Shown in pieces: positions 17,139-26,874 of a stretch of 64,000 bases of DNA; within the stretch, counting starts at the first letter, position 1, and each line of letters begins with the position of its first letter. Under the pieces are notes generated by a model. It saw only the letters and a program-made list of their open reading frames with translations. It had not been told where the DNA came from and did not search any database. The stretch is from Granulicella cerasi (GTDB lineage: Bacteria > Acidobacteriota > Terriglobia > Terriglobales > Acidobacteriaceae), in contig NZ_JAGSYD010000004.1 of NCBI RefSeq assembly GCF_025685575.1, forward strand, positions 303,188-367,187, read 5' to 3'. The position numbers and the translations under genes are program-made.

Positions 17139-19991
17139 ATGGCCGACGCAGTTGCTCCGAAGAAGCTGAAAGATACGCTCAACCTGCCGAAGACGGATTT
17201 CGCCATGAAGGCGAATCTGCCGCAGAATGAACCCGCACGACTCGCCGCATGGGAAGAGTCCGGGCTGTATGAGCAGATTCGCGCTACGCGCGAGGGCGCG
17301 CCGAAGTACACCCTGCATGACGGCCCTCCGTATGCCAACGGAGCGATTCACCTCGGCCACGCGCTGAACAAGTGCATCAAGGACTTCGTCGTGAAGACGA
17401 AGACGATGGCGGGCTTCGACGCACCATATATACCGGGCTGGGATTGCCACGGCCTGCCGATCGAAATCAAGGTAGACGAGCAGCTTGGCGGCAAGAAGCT
17501 GGAGATGGACCCTGTCTCCGTGCGTTCGGCCTGCCGCGCGTACGCGGAGAAGTTCATCAACCTGCAGCGCTCGCAGTTCAAGCGCCTGGGCGTCTTCGGC
17601 CGCTGGGAACAACCGTACCTCACGATGAACTTTGGCTACGAAGCCAGCACGCTCGAGCTGTTTTACGGCTTCTTTGAGAAGGGCTTCGTCTACAAGGGAC
17701 TGAAGCCTGTTTACTGGTGCTCGCACGATCACACGGCGCTTGCTGAGGCGGAGGTTGAGTACGAGCAGCACACCTCGCCAAGCGTCTATGTGCGCTACAA
17801 GTTGACCTCGAAGGCGGACGAGATTTCGCCAAAGCTGAACGGCAGGAACGTTTGGACGATCATCTGGACGACCACGCCGTGGACGCTGCCGGCATCGGTC
17901 GCGATCGCATTCAATCCGGAGATCACCTACGTTGCCGTGGAAGATGGCGACGACGTGTACATCGTCGCTGAAGCGCTGCTCGAGCAGGTGAAGGCCGCGA
18001 CCACGTTGAAGGGTGAGCCGATCGCATCGTTCACGGGCGACAAGCTCGATCGCGTGACCTTCCAGCATCCGTTCCTCGACCGCGAAGTACTGGGTGTGAA
18101 CGCTGATTACGTCACGACCGACGCAGGTACAGGCGCGGTGCACACGGCTCCTGCCCATGGCCCGGACGACTTTGCGACTGGTGTTCGCTATGGATTGAAG
18201 CTGACCTGTGATGTCGATGCGCAGGGCAAGATTCGCAATGGCCTGCCGGAGTACGACGGCATGTTCATCCATAAGGCGAACGGCCCGATCATCGAGCTGC
18301 TGAAGACGCGCGAAGCGCTGATGGGCGAGCAGAAGATCGAGCACAGCTACCCGCACTGCTGGCGCTGCCACAAGCCGCTGATCTTCCGCGCGACCGAGCA
18401 GTGGTTCATCTCGATGGAAACCCCGGTCCTTTCGCCGAAGGGCAACGGCACCTTCCGCGAGCGTGCGCTGGCGGAGATTGCTCGCGTGACATGGGACCCG
18501 AGCTGGGGCCAGGAGCGCATCTCGAACATGATCGCGACGCGTCCGGATTGGTGCATCTCGCGCCAACGTTTGTGGGGCGTTCCGATCGCGGTATTCCTCT
18601 GCGAGAAGTGCCATGAACCGCTGAACAATGCAGCCGTCAACAAGTCGATCGTGGAGATCTTCAAGCAGGAAGGCGCGGATGCCTGGTACAAGCGCGATGT
18701 GTCGATGCTTCTGCCGAAGGACACCAAGTGCCCAAACTGCGAAGGCGAGCACTTCCGCAAAGAGATGGACATCCTCGACGTGTGGTTCGACTCCGGCGCA
18801 AGCTGGCACGCTGTGGTGCAGCAGGAACCCGAACTCAGCTTCCCCGCTGACCTCTACACCGAGGGCGGCGATCAGCATCGCGGCTGGTTCCACACTTCTC
18901 TGCTGACGTCCGTTGCGCTGAAGGATGAAGCGCCGTATCGAATGGTTGCGACGAGCGGTTGGACGCTCGATGAGCAGGGCCGCGCGTTCTCGAAGTCCCT
19001 CGGGAACGGCGTCGATCCCGTCGATGTGGCGAACCGTCTCGGCGGCGAAATCGTGCGCCTGTGGGTAGCCTCGGTCGACTTCCGCGAGGATGTCGCCGCC
19101 AGCGAAAACCTGATGTCGCGCGTGAGCGAAAACTATCGCAAGCTGCGCAACACACTGCGATTCCTGCTCTCGAACCTCGACGGCTTCGTGCCTGCGGAGC
19201 ACGCTGTGAGCTGGGGCGAGTTGCAACCGCTCGACCAGTACATCCTCGCGCGCACCGCAGAGCTCGATGCGACGATTCGCCAGGCCTACGACGACTTCGA
19301 GTTCCACCGCGCGTACCAGGCGCTCAATGCGTTCACGAACACCGATCTCTCGGCGCTTTACTCCGATGTGGTGAAGGATCGTCTGTATACGCTGGCACCG
19401 GAGTCGATCGAGCGTCGCTCTGCGCAGACTGCGATGTGGCGCATCGCAGAGGCCATCACGCGTCTGATCGCCCCGATCCTCAGCTTCACGGCCGAAGAAG
19501 TGTGGCAGCATCTGCCGAAGATTGAAGACCGTCCGGCGAGCGTGCACCTAGCACTCTTCCCTGACCTCGCGGACATCGTTCCGGGTGATGTTTCGCGCCT
19601 GATCGCGGAGTGGGAGAAGCTCTTCGCCGTGCGCACGCTCGTAAACATCGAACTCGAAGCGCTGCGTAACGCCAAGCAGATCGGTAAGGCACTCGAAGCG
19701 AGCGTTCGCGTGATCACCACCGAAGCTTCGGAGGAGGCCCTTGTGCTGAAGAAGTACGAAGGCTCGCTGGCGGAGTTCCTCAACGTTTCGCAAGCCAGCG
19801 TACAGGTCGTGGGCGATACGAAGAGCGAGCAGATTGCGCTCATCGAAGCCTCCGTTGCGGAAGGAACCAAGTGCGGACGTTGCTGGCGCGTCGTGCCGGA
19901 CACCGGCAGCGATGCTCGCTGGCCTGAAGTCTGCGCGCGCTGCGCGGATGCGCTCGAAGCCATCGGTTACGCACCGACGGAGGCTGCATAA
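17139..19991 (+). CDS. ileS: isoleucyl-tRNA synthetase
   Basis: 950 residues from the ATG at 17,139 (MADAVAPKKLKDTLNLPKT). Two more in-frame ATGs lie at 17,127 and 17,133; 17,139 is preferred because GAGGATGGGA then serves as ribosome-binding site. Class I signatures are present: HIGH as GAIHLGHA, and KMSKS as AFSKSLGN, which keeps the second Lys but has A-F for K-M. WDCHGLPIE, the editing domain and a C-terminal four-Cys zinc finger (CGRCWR ... CARC) confirm Ile rather than Val or Leu. It charges tRNA-Ile. lspA starts directly at the next base after the stop. Confidence 0.96.
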   Translation: MADAVAPKKLKDTLNLPKTDFAMKANLPQNEPARLAAWEESGLYEQIRATREGAPKYTLHDGPPYANGAIHLGHALNKCIKDFVVKTKTMAGFDAPYIPGWDCHGLPIEIKVDEQLGGKKLEMDPVSVRSACRAYAEKFINLQRSQFKRLGVFGRWEQPYLTMNFGYEASTLELFYGFFEKGFVYKGLKPVYWCSHDHTALAEAEVEYEQHTSPSVYVRYKLTSKADEISPKLNGRNVWTIIWTTTPWTLPASVAIAFNPEITYVAVEDGDDVYIVAEALLEQVKAATTLKGEPIASFTGDKLDRVTFQHPFLDREVLGVNADYVTTDAGTGAVHTAPAHGPDDFATGVRYGLKLTCDVDAQGKIRNGLPEYDGMFIHKANGPIIELLKTREALMGEQKIEHSYPHCWRCHKPLIFRATEQWFISMETPVLSPKGNGTFRERALAEIARVTWDPSWGQERISNMIATRPDWCISRQRLWGVPIAVFLCEKCHEPLNNAAVNKSIVEIFKQEGADAWYKRDVSMLLPKDTKCPNCEGEHFRKEMDILDVWFDSGASWHAVVQQEPELSFPADLYTEGGDQHRGWFHTSLLTSVALKDEAPYRMVATSGWTLDEQGRAFSKSLGNGVDPVDVANRLGGEIVRLWVASVDFREDVAASENLMSRVSENYRKLRNTLRFLLSNLDGFVPAEHAVSWGELQPLDQYILARTAELDATIRQAYDDFEFHRAYQALNAFTNTDLSALYSDVVKDRLYTLAPESIERRSAQTAMWRIAEAITRLIAPILSFTAEEVWQHLPKIEDRPASVHLALFPDLADIVPGDVSRLIAEWEKLFAVRTLVNIELEALRNAKQIGKALEASVRVITTEASEEALVLKKYEGSLAEFLNVSQASVQVVGDTKSEQIALIEASVAEGTKCGRCWRVVPDTGSDARWPEVCARCADALEAIGYAPTEAA

Positions 19992-20501
19992 ATGGCCGCC
20001 GTTCGTGGTTCTCTGCGCGATGCTCGCTGGATCTGCTTCCTGCTTGCGATCGTCGTCATCGTGGTGGATCGCTGGTCGAAGCTGTGGGTTGTGGCCCACA
20101 TCAAGGCCGGGTCGGCGATCACCATCATTCCGCACGTCTTCCGTCTCACGCATGTGCTCAACTTCGGCGCGGCCTTCAGCATGTTTGCGGAATCCACTTC
20201 GCCGAACGTTGTACGCAACATGCTCATCGCATTCTCGACGCTTGCCTGCCTCGTGGTGTTGGTTCTGATTCTCCGCTGGGGAAAGCGCTTTTCGCTGACG
20301 AGCTTCTCGCTGGCATTGATTCTCGGTGGTGCCATCGGCAACCTCTACGACCGCATCCGACTGCAGCATGTCGTTGACTTCCTCGAAGTTCATATCGGCT
20401 CATACCACTGGCCGGACTTCAACATCGCCGACTCGGCCATCGTCGTCGGAGCGTGCCTTCTGCTGCTCGAAGCATTTTTGCCGCAGAAGAACTCTCGCTA
20501 G
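19992..20501 (+). CDS. lspA: lipoprotein signal peptidase (signal peptidase II)
   Basis: 169 residues, four membrane helices. The family motifs NFGAAFSMF, GGAIGNLYDRIR and FNIADSAIV are present; the Asp residues in the last two are the aspartyl-protease pair that removes signal peptides from lipid-modified prolipoproteins in the inner membrane. The start codon abuts the ileS stop, an arrangement seen in many bacteria, so the two are co-transcribed. Its likely substrates in the window include the lipoprotein at 28,209. Confidence 0.96.
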   Translation: MAAVRGSLRDARWICFLLAIVVIVVDRWSKLWVVAHIKAGSAITIIPHVFRLTHVLNFGAAFSMFAESTSPNVVRNMLIAFSTLACLVVLVLILRWGKRFSLTSFSLALILGGAIGNLYDRIRLQHVVDFLEVHIGSYHWPDFNIADSAIVVGACLLLLEAFLPQKNSR

Positions 20502-20522
20502 GCCCACGCATCAGACAAGAGC

Positions 20523-23492
20523 ATGAACGACCAGATCACAATTCGCGGCGCGCGCACTCATAACCTCAAGGGCATTGATGTCGACATCCCTCACGGCAAG
20601 CTGACCGTCGTGAGCGGCGTGTCTGGCTCGGGCAAGAGTTCGCTCGCGTTCGATACGGTCTATGCCGAGGGGCAACGTCGATACGTGGAGTCGCTCTCCG
20701 CGTATGCGCGGCAGTTTCTTGAGCGCATCGAAAAGCCGGACGTCGACCACATGGACGGACTCGCGCCCGCGATTGCGATCAAGCAGAAGAACCAAACGCG
20801 TAATCCTCGTTCGACCGTTGCGACCGCCACGGAGATCTACGATTACCTCCGCCTGCTCTATGCCCGCTGCGGCACGGTAACGTGTCTGCATTGCGGCGGC
20901 GTGGTGCGTCACGACACGGTCGATGAAATCGTTACACGCGTGCTCTCGCAGCCTGAAGGAACCCGCGTCTACGCGCTGTTCCCCACGATGCGCCGCGAGA
21001 TCAAGCTGGAGTCGATGACGGAAGCCGTCAGTGAAGAAACGGCCAAGCCTGCGAAGAAAGTCGCGGCAAAGAAGGTCTCCGCAAAGGCCGCAAAGGCCTC
21101 CATCGAAGCGGCGAGCGATGCGCTGAAAGCACGGCTTGGAGAGCTTCGCGGTCGTGGCTACAACCGCCTTTGGCAGGACGATGGAGCTGCCGGGAAGATC
21201 GTCGAATTTTCGACACCCGAATCGCTGCTTGAACTCGATTTTTCCGAGCCGATCTTCGTTCTCGCAGATCGCCTTGCTCTGTCGGCTGACGTGCGATCGC
21301 GTCTTGTCGATGCGATCGAGACGGGCTACCGCGAGGCTGGCGAGATCCTCTTCCGCACCGTCCCTCGTGAAGAACATGAAGCCGCTGTCGAGCAGCGATT
21401 CTCCGCAGCGTTTGAATGTGAGAACTGCCACCGCGCGTATCGCGAGCCGGAGCCACGGCTCTTCTCCTTCAACAATCCGTTCGGCGCATGTCCCCGTTGC
21501 CAGGGCTTCGGCAACACGATTGACTTCGACCCCGGGTTGATCATCCCCGACCGCTCCAAGTCGCTCGATGATGGTGCGATCGATCCGTGGACGAAGCCGA
21601 AGTACCGCTCGCCGTGGCATGCCGAAATGAAGCGTGCGGCGAAGTCTGAGGGCATCCCGACGAATGTGCCTTGGTTCGATCTCACCGAAGCGCAGCAGGA
21701 GTTCATCTGGGAAGGACGCGGCACATGGGTAGGCATTCGCGGCTTCTTCAACGAACTCGAGCGCAAGAAGTACAAGCTGCATGTCCGCGTGTTTCTTTCA
21801 CGCTATCGCGGCTATGCGACCTGTCCCGATTGCCGCGGTCAGCGTCTGCGCGCTGAGGCCCGTGCGGTGCTGTTGAATGGCAGAAACATCTGCGAGACCT
21901 GTGCGCTGACGATCACCGATGCGCGCAGTTTCCTCAACGGCCTTGAGCTCTCGCCTGCGCAGGCGGAGGTCGCCGGCAAGGTGCTTGAAGAGGTCCGCCA
22001 GCGTGTCGGCTTTCTGCTCGAAGTGGGCCTGGAGTACCTGACGCTTGATCGTCTGAGCGCAACGTTGAGCGGCGGCGAATCACAGCGTATTCAGTTGGCA
22101 ACCTCGCTGGGTTCGCGTCTTGTAGGCGCGCTCTATGTGCTCGATGAGCCGTCGATCGGTCTGCATACACGCGACACCGCGAAGCTGATTCGCATCATGA
22201 AAGAGCTGCGCGACCTCGGCAATACGATCCTCGTCGTAGAGCATGATCCCGATGTCATTCGAGCAGCTGACCGCCTGCTCGATCTTGGACCGGGCGCGGG
22301 CGAACTCGGTGGCAAGCTGCTTGCCGCGGGCACAATCGACGAGGTGAAGGAGAACCCGAACTCCCTCACCGGGCGCTATCTGAGCGGGCGCTCGCAGATC
22401 GTTGTGCCGAAGCATCGTCGCGAACCGGGCCGCGAGAAGCTGGTGCTGAAGGGCGCTCGCATTCATAACCTCAAGGGCGTGGATGTAACGATTCCGCTCG
22501 GCCTGCTCTGCTGCGTCACCGGTGTCAGTGGCTCGGGCAAGTCAACGATGGTGCATCAGGTGCTCTACAAGGCGCTGATGCAGTCGCTCGGTCAGAGCGA
22601 AGGCTCCGATCCGGCTCATCTCTATCGAGAGCTTTCTGGCGCGCAACACCTCAACGATGTCGTGCTCGTTGATCAATCGCCGATCGGTCGCACGCCGCGC
22701 TCGAACCCTGTCACCTACATCAAAGCATTCGACCCGATCCGCGAGCTGTTCTCGTCGCAGCCGGATGCGAAACGCCGCGGACTCACTGCGGGTTCGTTCT
22801 CGTTCAACATCCCCGGCGGGCGCTGCGACACCTGCGAAGGCGATGGCACAGTCACGGTCGAGATGCAGTTCCTCGCCGACGTCGAGTTGCCGTGCGAGGA
22901 ATGCAACGGCACGCGCTACAAGACGCAGGTGCTCGAAGTGAAGTACAAGGGCCGCAGCATCCACGAGGTGCTTGGCATGACGGTGCGTGAAGCGCTCGTG
23001 TACTTCGCGGGACATTCGAAGATCGTGGATCGTCTGGCCGTGCTGGATGAAGTGGGCCTCGGCTATGTCCGTCTCGGCCAAAGCGCGACGACGCTTTCAG
23101 GCGGCGAAGCGCAGCGCGTCAAGCTCGCCATGCATCTCGCACAGGCACGCAGCGGATCTTCCGGCGGAGCGGGCGGCGTACGCGGCGAGGCGAAGCGTGC
23201 AGCGAGTCGCGTGCTGTACATCCTCGACGAGCCAACCACCGGTCTCCACTTCGAAGACGTGGCCAAGCTACTGGCTGCGTTCAATAAGCTGATCGATGGC
23301 GGCGGCTCTCTGCTCGTGATCGAACATAACCTCGACGTGATCAAGTGCGCGGACTGGATCATCGACATGGGTCCCGAGGGTGGTTCTGGCGGAGGGCAAG
23401 TGGTCGCCGTCGGAACGCCCGAAGAGATCGCCGCAACGACGGCATCGCATACCGGCCACTGGCTCGCTCCGGTGCTCGAAGGCAAGGTTTAG
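20523..23492 (+). CDS. uvrA: excinuclease ABC subunit A
   Basis: 989 residues. It is the damage-recognition ATPase of nucleotide excision repair, acting with UvrB. Two ABC modules are visible: Walker A VSGVSGSGKSSLAF and VTGVSGSGKSTMV, and ABC signatures LSGGESQRIQLA and LSGGEAQRVKLA. Zinc modules include CENC...CPRC and CDTCEGDG...CEEC. Oddity: a Lys/Ala-rich insertion (about residues 170-200, ETAKPAKKVAAKKVSAKAAK) sits in the UvrB-binding region just before LGELRGRGYNRL, recalling the tail of the CCA-enzyme gene. It starts 22 bp after lspA. Confidence 0.97.
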   Translation: MNDQITIRGARTHNLKGIDVDIPHGKLTVVSGVSGSGKSSLAFDTVYAEGQRRYVESLSAYARQFLERIEKPDVDHMDGLAPAIAIKQKNQTRNPRSTVATATEIYDYLRLLYARCGTVTCLHCGGVVRHDTVDEIVTRVLSQPEGTRVYALFPTMRREIKLESMTEAVSEETAKPAKKVAAKKVSAKAAKASIEAASDALKARLGELRGRGYNRLWQDDGAAGKIVEFSTPESLLELDFSEPIFVLADRLALSADVRSRLVDAIETGYREAGEILFRTVPREEHEAAVEQRFSAAFECENCHRAYREPEPRLFSFNNPFGACPRCQGFGNTIDFDPGLIIPDRSKSLDDGAIDPWTKPKYRSPWHAEMKRAAKSEGIPTNVPWFDLTEAQQEFIWEGRGTWVGIRGFFNELERKKYKLHVRVFLSRYRGYATCPDCRGQRLRAEARAVLLNGRNICETCALTITDARSFLNGLELSPAQAEVAGKVLEEVRQRVGFLLEVGLEYLTLDRLSATLSGGESQRIQLATSLGSRLVGALYVLDEPSIGLHTRDTAKLIRIMKELRDLGNTILVVEHDPDVIRAADRLLDLGPGAGELGGKLLAAGTIDEVKENPNSLTGRYLSGRSQIVVPKHRREPGREKLVLKGARIHNLKGVDVTIPLGLLCCVTGVSGSGKSTMVHQVLYKALMQSLGQSEGSDPAHLYRELSGAQHLNDVVLVDQSPIGRTPRSNPVTYIKAFDPIRELFSSQPDAKRRGLTAGSFSFNIPGGRCDTCEGDGTVTVEMQFLADVELPCEECNGTRYKTQVLEVKYKGRSIHEVLGMTVREALVYFAGHSKIVDRLAVLDEVGLGYVRLGQSATTLSGGEAQRVKLAMHLAQARSGSSGGAGGVRGEAKRAASRVLYILDEPTTGLHFEDVAKLLAAFNKLIDGGGSLLVIEHNLDVIKCADWIIDMGPEGGSGGGQVVAVGTPEEIAATTASHTGHWLAPVLEGKV

Positions 23493-23494
23493 CC

Positions 23495-24781
23495 ATGCGA
23501 ACGATGAAGACCATCGCGCTAGCCGCCGCGTTGCTCGCAGCGCCCTGCTCGTTTGCTCAAGCGCAAACGGCATCGATGAAAGACGCGGAAGCTGCGCTCG
23601 AGAAGGGCGACTTTGCCACTGCCGAGACTCTGCTCCTTCCGCTCTCGCAGCAACAACCCGCAAACGCGCAGGTGCTTTACGATCTCGGCTTCGCGCAGGA
23701 GCGTAACGGCAAAGACGACGCTGCAGCAAACTCCTATGCGGCAGCAGCGAAAGCTGACGCGAAGATGGCTGAGCCTCGCATCGCTCTGGGACTGCTGCAA
23801 GCTCGTAGCGGTCAGAGCATCGCAGCTCATGCATCGCTCGCAGCTGCAGCGGACATACCGACAGCGCCGCCGAAGCTGCGTGCAAAGGCCTATCGCGCGC
23901 TGGCGCAACTTGATGCTGAAGATCACCCTGCAGACGCAAGCGATGAGTTGTTGAAGGCCATCGACCTCGACGGCGAGCACCCCGCCGACCTGCAACTCAC
24001 AGGAGAACTCGCGGAGCGCAGTGGTGATTTGCCACATGCGGAGCAGTCCTACGTGAAGGCCCTGGCGGCAAATCCCGAAAGCATCGATGCGCGAGTGGGT
24101 CTCGCTCATGCGATGAAGCAGCAGGGTCGAAGCAGCGAAGCTGAAGATGTTCTTCGCACCGGCCTGAAGTCACAGCCCGATGATCTTCGCTTGATCACAC
24201 AGCTTGCATCGGTGTTGCTTGCTGAAGATAAAGCCGCCGAGGCCATTCCGCTGCTGGAGCAACTGCGTGCGGCGAACCCGCAAGCTGCGCAAGATGCCAC
24301 ACTGGCGAACATGCTTGCACATCTCTACGACGCCAGCGATCAGCCCGCGAAAGCTGAGGCGTTGTATCGCAGTCAGCTGGCGCAGCATCCGAGTGATCCT
24401 ATTCTGCTCGATGCGCTGGGATCGAGCCTCGTGCGCCAGGCGAAGTTCGCTGAAGCAGAAAGTCTGCTGGCGAAAGCCGCCAGCGAGCGCGCGGCTTTTC
24501 ACGACGACAAGCTGTGGGCCGAGGCGGCGACGCATCTCGCGTTTGCGGCTTCGCGCAACAACCATCCCCAGCTCACACTGCAGGCTCTGGCAGCGCGCGG
24601 CACCATTCTGCCGGACACGGCGTCCACGTTGTTCCTCTCCGCGACTGCCAACGATTCTCTACACAAGCGGGATGATGCGGTGAGGCTTTATAAGGCGTTT
24701 CTTGCGGTGGCGAACGGCAAGTATCCGACTGAAGAATTTCAGGCGCGTCATCGTCTCGTCGCGCTGCAGCACGAACGCTAG
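23495..24781 (+). CDS. secreted tetratricopeptide-repeat protein
   Basis: 428 residues from the ATG at 23,495, 2 bp after uvrA. A Sec signal peptide (MKTIALAAALLAAPCSFAQA) is followed by Ala-rich helical repeats through the whole protein with TPR spacing, for example AEAALEKGDFATAETLLLPL, YDLGFAQERNGKDDAAANSY and AEQSYVKALAANPESIDARV. Such solenoids mediate protein-protein contacts in the periplasm or at the outer membrane. No enzyme domain is present. The tight spacing suggests co-transcription with uvrA. Partner unknown. Confidence 0.85.
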   Translation: MRTMKTIALAAALLAAPCSFAQAQTASMKDAEAALEKGDFATAETLLLPLSQQQPANAQVLYDLGFAQERNGKDDAAANSYAAAAKADAKMAEPRIALGLLQARSGQSIAAHASLAAAADIPTAPPKLRAKAYRALAQLDAEDHPADASDELLKAIDLDGEHPADLQLTGELAERSGDLPHAEQSYVKALAANPESIDARVGLAHAMKQQGRSSEAEDVLRTGLKSQPDDLRLITQLASVLLAEDKAAEAIPLLEQLRAANPQAAQDATLANMLAHLYDASDQPAKAEALYRSQLAQHPSDPILLDALGSSLVRQAKFAEAESLLAKAASERAAFHDDKLWAEAATHLAFAASRNNHPQLTLQALAARGTILPDTASTLFLSATANDSLHKRDDAVRLYKAFLAVANGKYPTEEFQARHRLVALQHER

Positions 24782-24820
24782 CGGGCGATTCACGGCCTTG
24801 AGCGATACACTGGAAAGACT

Positions 24821-25531
24821 GTGGCTGTGACACCTTTGCCGACTGCGTCGGCTGAATTGATCGCAACGTTTGAGCGTGAGTTCCGCGAGCTTCGTCCGCG
24901 CACGCCAGTGCCGCCGATCGAGATCAAATTTCGTCGCTTCACCAGCCTTAACACCACGATCCGCCTGCGTGAGGGCAAGCTGCATGTGCGGCTTTCTGAC
25001 CTCCTGATCTATGCGCCGGAGAGTGTACTGACGTCGATCGCGCACATCCTGCTCGCAAAGCTCTACCGTAAGCCGATTTCTGCGGCTGCGTCAGACCGCT
25101 ATCGTCGCTACACGCAATCGGACGCGGTCTCCAGGCAAGCGGAACACATTCGCCAGACGCGTGGGCGCAAGCGCATCACCACTTCCAAAGGTCATGTTTG
25201 GGACCTCGATGAAGTCTTCGAGACGATCAACCGACAGTTCTTTCATGGCCTGCTCGGGCGCCCCACGCTGACGTGGAGTGAACATGCCGCGCGCCGCATG
25301 TTGGGACACTATGACGCGGCGCACAACACGATCATGATCAGCCGCATCTTCGATCGTCCTGGCACGCCGCGTTACGCGATCGAATACCTGCTGTATCACG
25401 AGATGCTGCACCTCAAGCATCCGGTGAGCGTGCGGGCTGGACGGCGTTGCGTGCACTCGCGCGAGTTCCAGGCCGATGAGCGACTCTTCCCCGAACTCGA
25501 TCTGGCGCGAGAGTATCTGAAGCGCCTCTGA
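24821..25531 (+). CDS. SprT/YgjP-like zinc metallopeptidase-like protein
   Basis: 236 residues from a GTG at 24,821 (an in-frame GTG at 24,827 is an alternative). The HExxH zinc motif is in YHEMLHLKHP (about residues 192-201), with a further His and an Asp/Glu-rich end (CVHSREFQADERLFPEL) that could supply the third ligand. The N-terminal half resembles SprT/WSS1-type proteins with short helices and FETINRQFFHGLL before the zinc site. The family includes DNA-protein crosslink proteases and unassigned peptidases; I cannot assign a substrate. The last stem of its coding end forms a hairpin that may terminate transcription. Confidence 0.75.
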   Translation: MAVTPLPTASAELIATFEREFRELRPRTPVPPIEIKFRRFTSLNTTIRLREGKLHVRLSDLLIYAPESVLTSIAHILLAKLYRKPISAAASDRYRRYTQSDAVSRQAEHIRQTRGRKRITTSKGHVWDLDEVFETINRQFFHGLLGRPTLTWSEHAARRMLGHYDAAHNTIMISRIFDRPGTPRYAIEYLLYHEMLHLKHPVSVRAGRRCVHSREFQADERLFPELDLAREYLKRL

Positions 25532-25546
25532 TTTCCGCAGAGGCGC
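25522..25546 (+). terminator. hairpin at gene end, possible terminator
   Basis: GCGCCTCTG / CAGAGGCGC pair as a perfect 9-bp stem with a 7-base loop, spanning the stop codon of the metallopeptidase-like gene. No T-tract follows, so termination is uncertain. Confidence 0.4.
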
Positions 25547-25630
25547 GCGTGCAACCACCCGGTCAGCACCGTTAGTTGTGGTACTCTCAGTAAGTCGGTT
25601 GCCTTGCGTCAGTGCGTGGCCCGTACGTGC

Positions 25631-25718
25631 GGACAGATGGCCGAGTGGCTGAAGGCGCACGCTTGGAAAGCGTGTATACCGCAAGGTATCCAGGGTTCGA
25701 ATCCCTGTCTGTCCGCCA
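25631..25718 (+). tRNA. tRNA-Ser (anticodon GGA)
   Basis: The acceptor stem GGACAGA pairs with TCTGTCC, followed by discriminator G and an encoded CCA. The anticodon arm CACGC-TTGGAAA-GCGTG gives anticodon GGA (reads UCC/UCU). The long variable arm ATACC-GCAA-GGTAT is the class II hallmark of tRNA-Ser. The T-arm CAGGG-TTCGAAT-CCCTG is intact. It reads UCC/UCU codons. Confidence 0.97.
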
Positions 25719-25741
25719 TAAACTCCCTTGAGACAATCTAC

Positions 25742-26791
25742 TTAGCGCTTCGGCGCACGCGTCGATTCACGCTGGATCAGCACAGGATCGAGCCGGCGAT
25801 CGGCTGGCGGTGCCTCGCGGCCCTCGATGAGGTCGAGCAGACCCGCTGCCGCAGCTTCGCCCATCTCCATGAAGGGCTGACGAAGCGTGGACAGGCTCGG
25901 CATAACGTACGCCGCGCTCTCCACATCATCGAAGCCAACGATGGAGATATCGTCCGGGATCTTGCGGCCCTGCTCCTGAAACGCTCGCATCGCACCCAAC
26001 GCGGTGGAGTCGTTGAAGCAGATCAAGGCCGTGAAGCTTTCGCCTGAATCGATGAGCGATTTCGCACACGCATAGCCTTCTTCATGCGCTGTCGGCTCTT
26101 GCGGAGAGTTTCCGCTGCGAAGCTCGCGGACCAGTTCCGGGCGAATCTTCGCACCAAGCCGCGAGGCCGCGTTCTGGATGCCCTCGAAGCGATCCATCGC
26201 TGCATTGCGCCAGGGGTGTCCCTTCACGACGGCGATCTTGCGATGTCCAAGTTCGTAAAGATGTTCAAAGGCCAGCTCACCGCCTCGGCGGTTGTTCAGA
26301 GCAAGACGTGGCGTTCCGTCACCGCTCGCCTGGCTGCCGATCATCATCGCGGGCTTGCCTACGTTGCTGTCCACATCGGTGTTGATGAAGAGGAAGCCTT
26401 CGACCGCGCGCTCCAGCAGACGGCGCGGCAGATCGTGAATCAGCTTGGTGTCGCCATGATGGTTCGCCGTGAAATAAAGATACCCAGCCTCATTCAGCTT
26501 GCGGTCGACACCGGCGAGGATCGCGGCGGCCCACTGCTCGCCGACGGAGGGCAAGACCACCGCCACCGTGTAACTGCGCTTCGAGTAGAGGTAGCGCGCA
26601 TAGAAGTCTGGCCTATAGTCGAACTCAGCGGCCGCATCGAGAATCCGTCGCCGTGTCGCCTCCGGGATGAGTTGCGCACGCGGCGCGTCGTTCATCACCA
26701 GAGAGACGGTGCTGGGCGACAACTTCAGATACTCCGCCAGCGCCTTCTGGCTAATGGGCTTGCGGCTCGATGTTTCAGACTTCGATTTCAT
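25742..26791 (-). CDS. LacI-family transcriptional regulator
   Basis: 349 residues from the ATG at 26,791 (MKSKSETSSRKPISQKALAE). The N-terminal helix-turn-helix is ISQKALAEYLKLSPSTVSLV, with the hinge helix ILDAAAEFDYRPD. A periplasmic-binding-protein-like sugar domain follows (VAVVLPSVGEQWAAAILAG ... GFDDVESAAYVMPSLSTLRQP). LacI proteins bind palindromes with a central CpG and respond to sugars or their derivatives. It is divergent from an MFS gene. Three CpG-centred inverted repeats downstream in the sugar region (28,157; 30,588; 46,437) are plausible targets, though its own promoter region lacks a copy. The effector is unknown; a uronate-pathway intermediate is one guess. Confidence 0.9.
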   Translation of the reverse strand: MKSKSETSSRKPISQKALAEYLKLSPSTVSLVMNDAPRAQLIPEATRRRILDAAAEFDYRPDFYARYLYSKRSYTVAVVLPSVGEQWAAAILAGVDRKLNEAGYLYFTANHHGDTKLIHDLPRRLLERAVEGFLFINTDVDSNVGKPAMMIGSQASGDGTPRLALNNRRGGELAFEHLYELGHRKIAVVKGHPWRNAAMDRFEGIQNAASRLGAKIRPELVRELRSGNSPQEPTAHEEGYACAKSLIDSGESFTALICFNDSTALGAMRAFQEQGRKIPDDISIVGFDDVESAAYVMPSLSTLRQPFMEMGEAAAAGLLDLIEGREAPPADRRLDPVLIQRESTRAPKR

Positions 26792-26874
26792 GACGGCAAT
26801 AGCTTCGCGACTGAGAATAGCAGCCACAGGCGACTTCCTGCGCGATGTTTTTCCGCTGCGGTAAGCTCGACAAC

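Noticed and set aside
16992..19547. Long open frame on the minus strand opposite ileS
   Set aside because: It is fully antisense to a gene with clear catalytic motifs; its Arg/Leu/Val-rich composition is what high-GC codon bias gives on the opposite strand.
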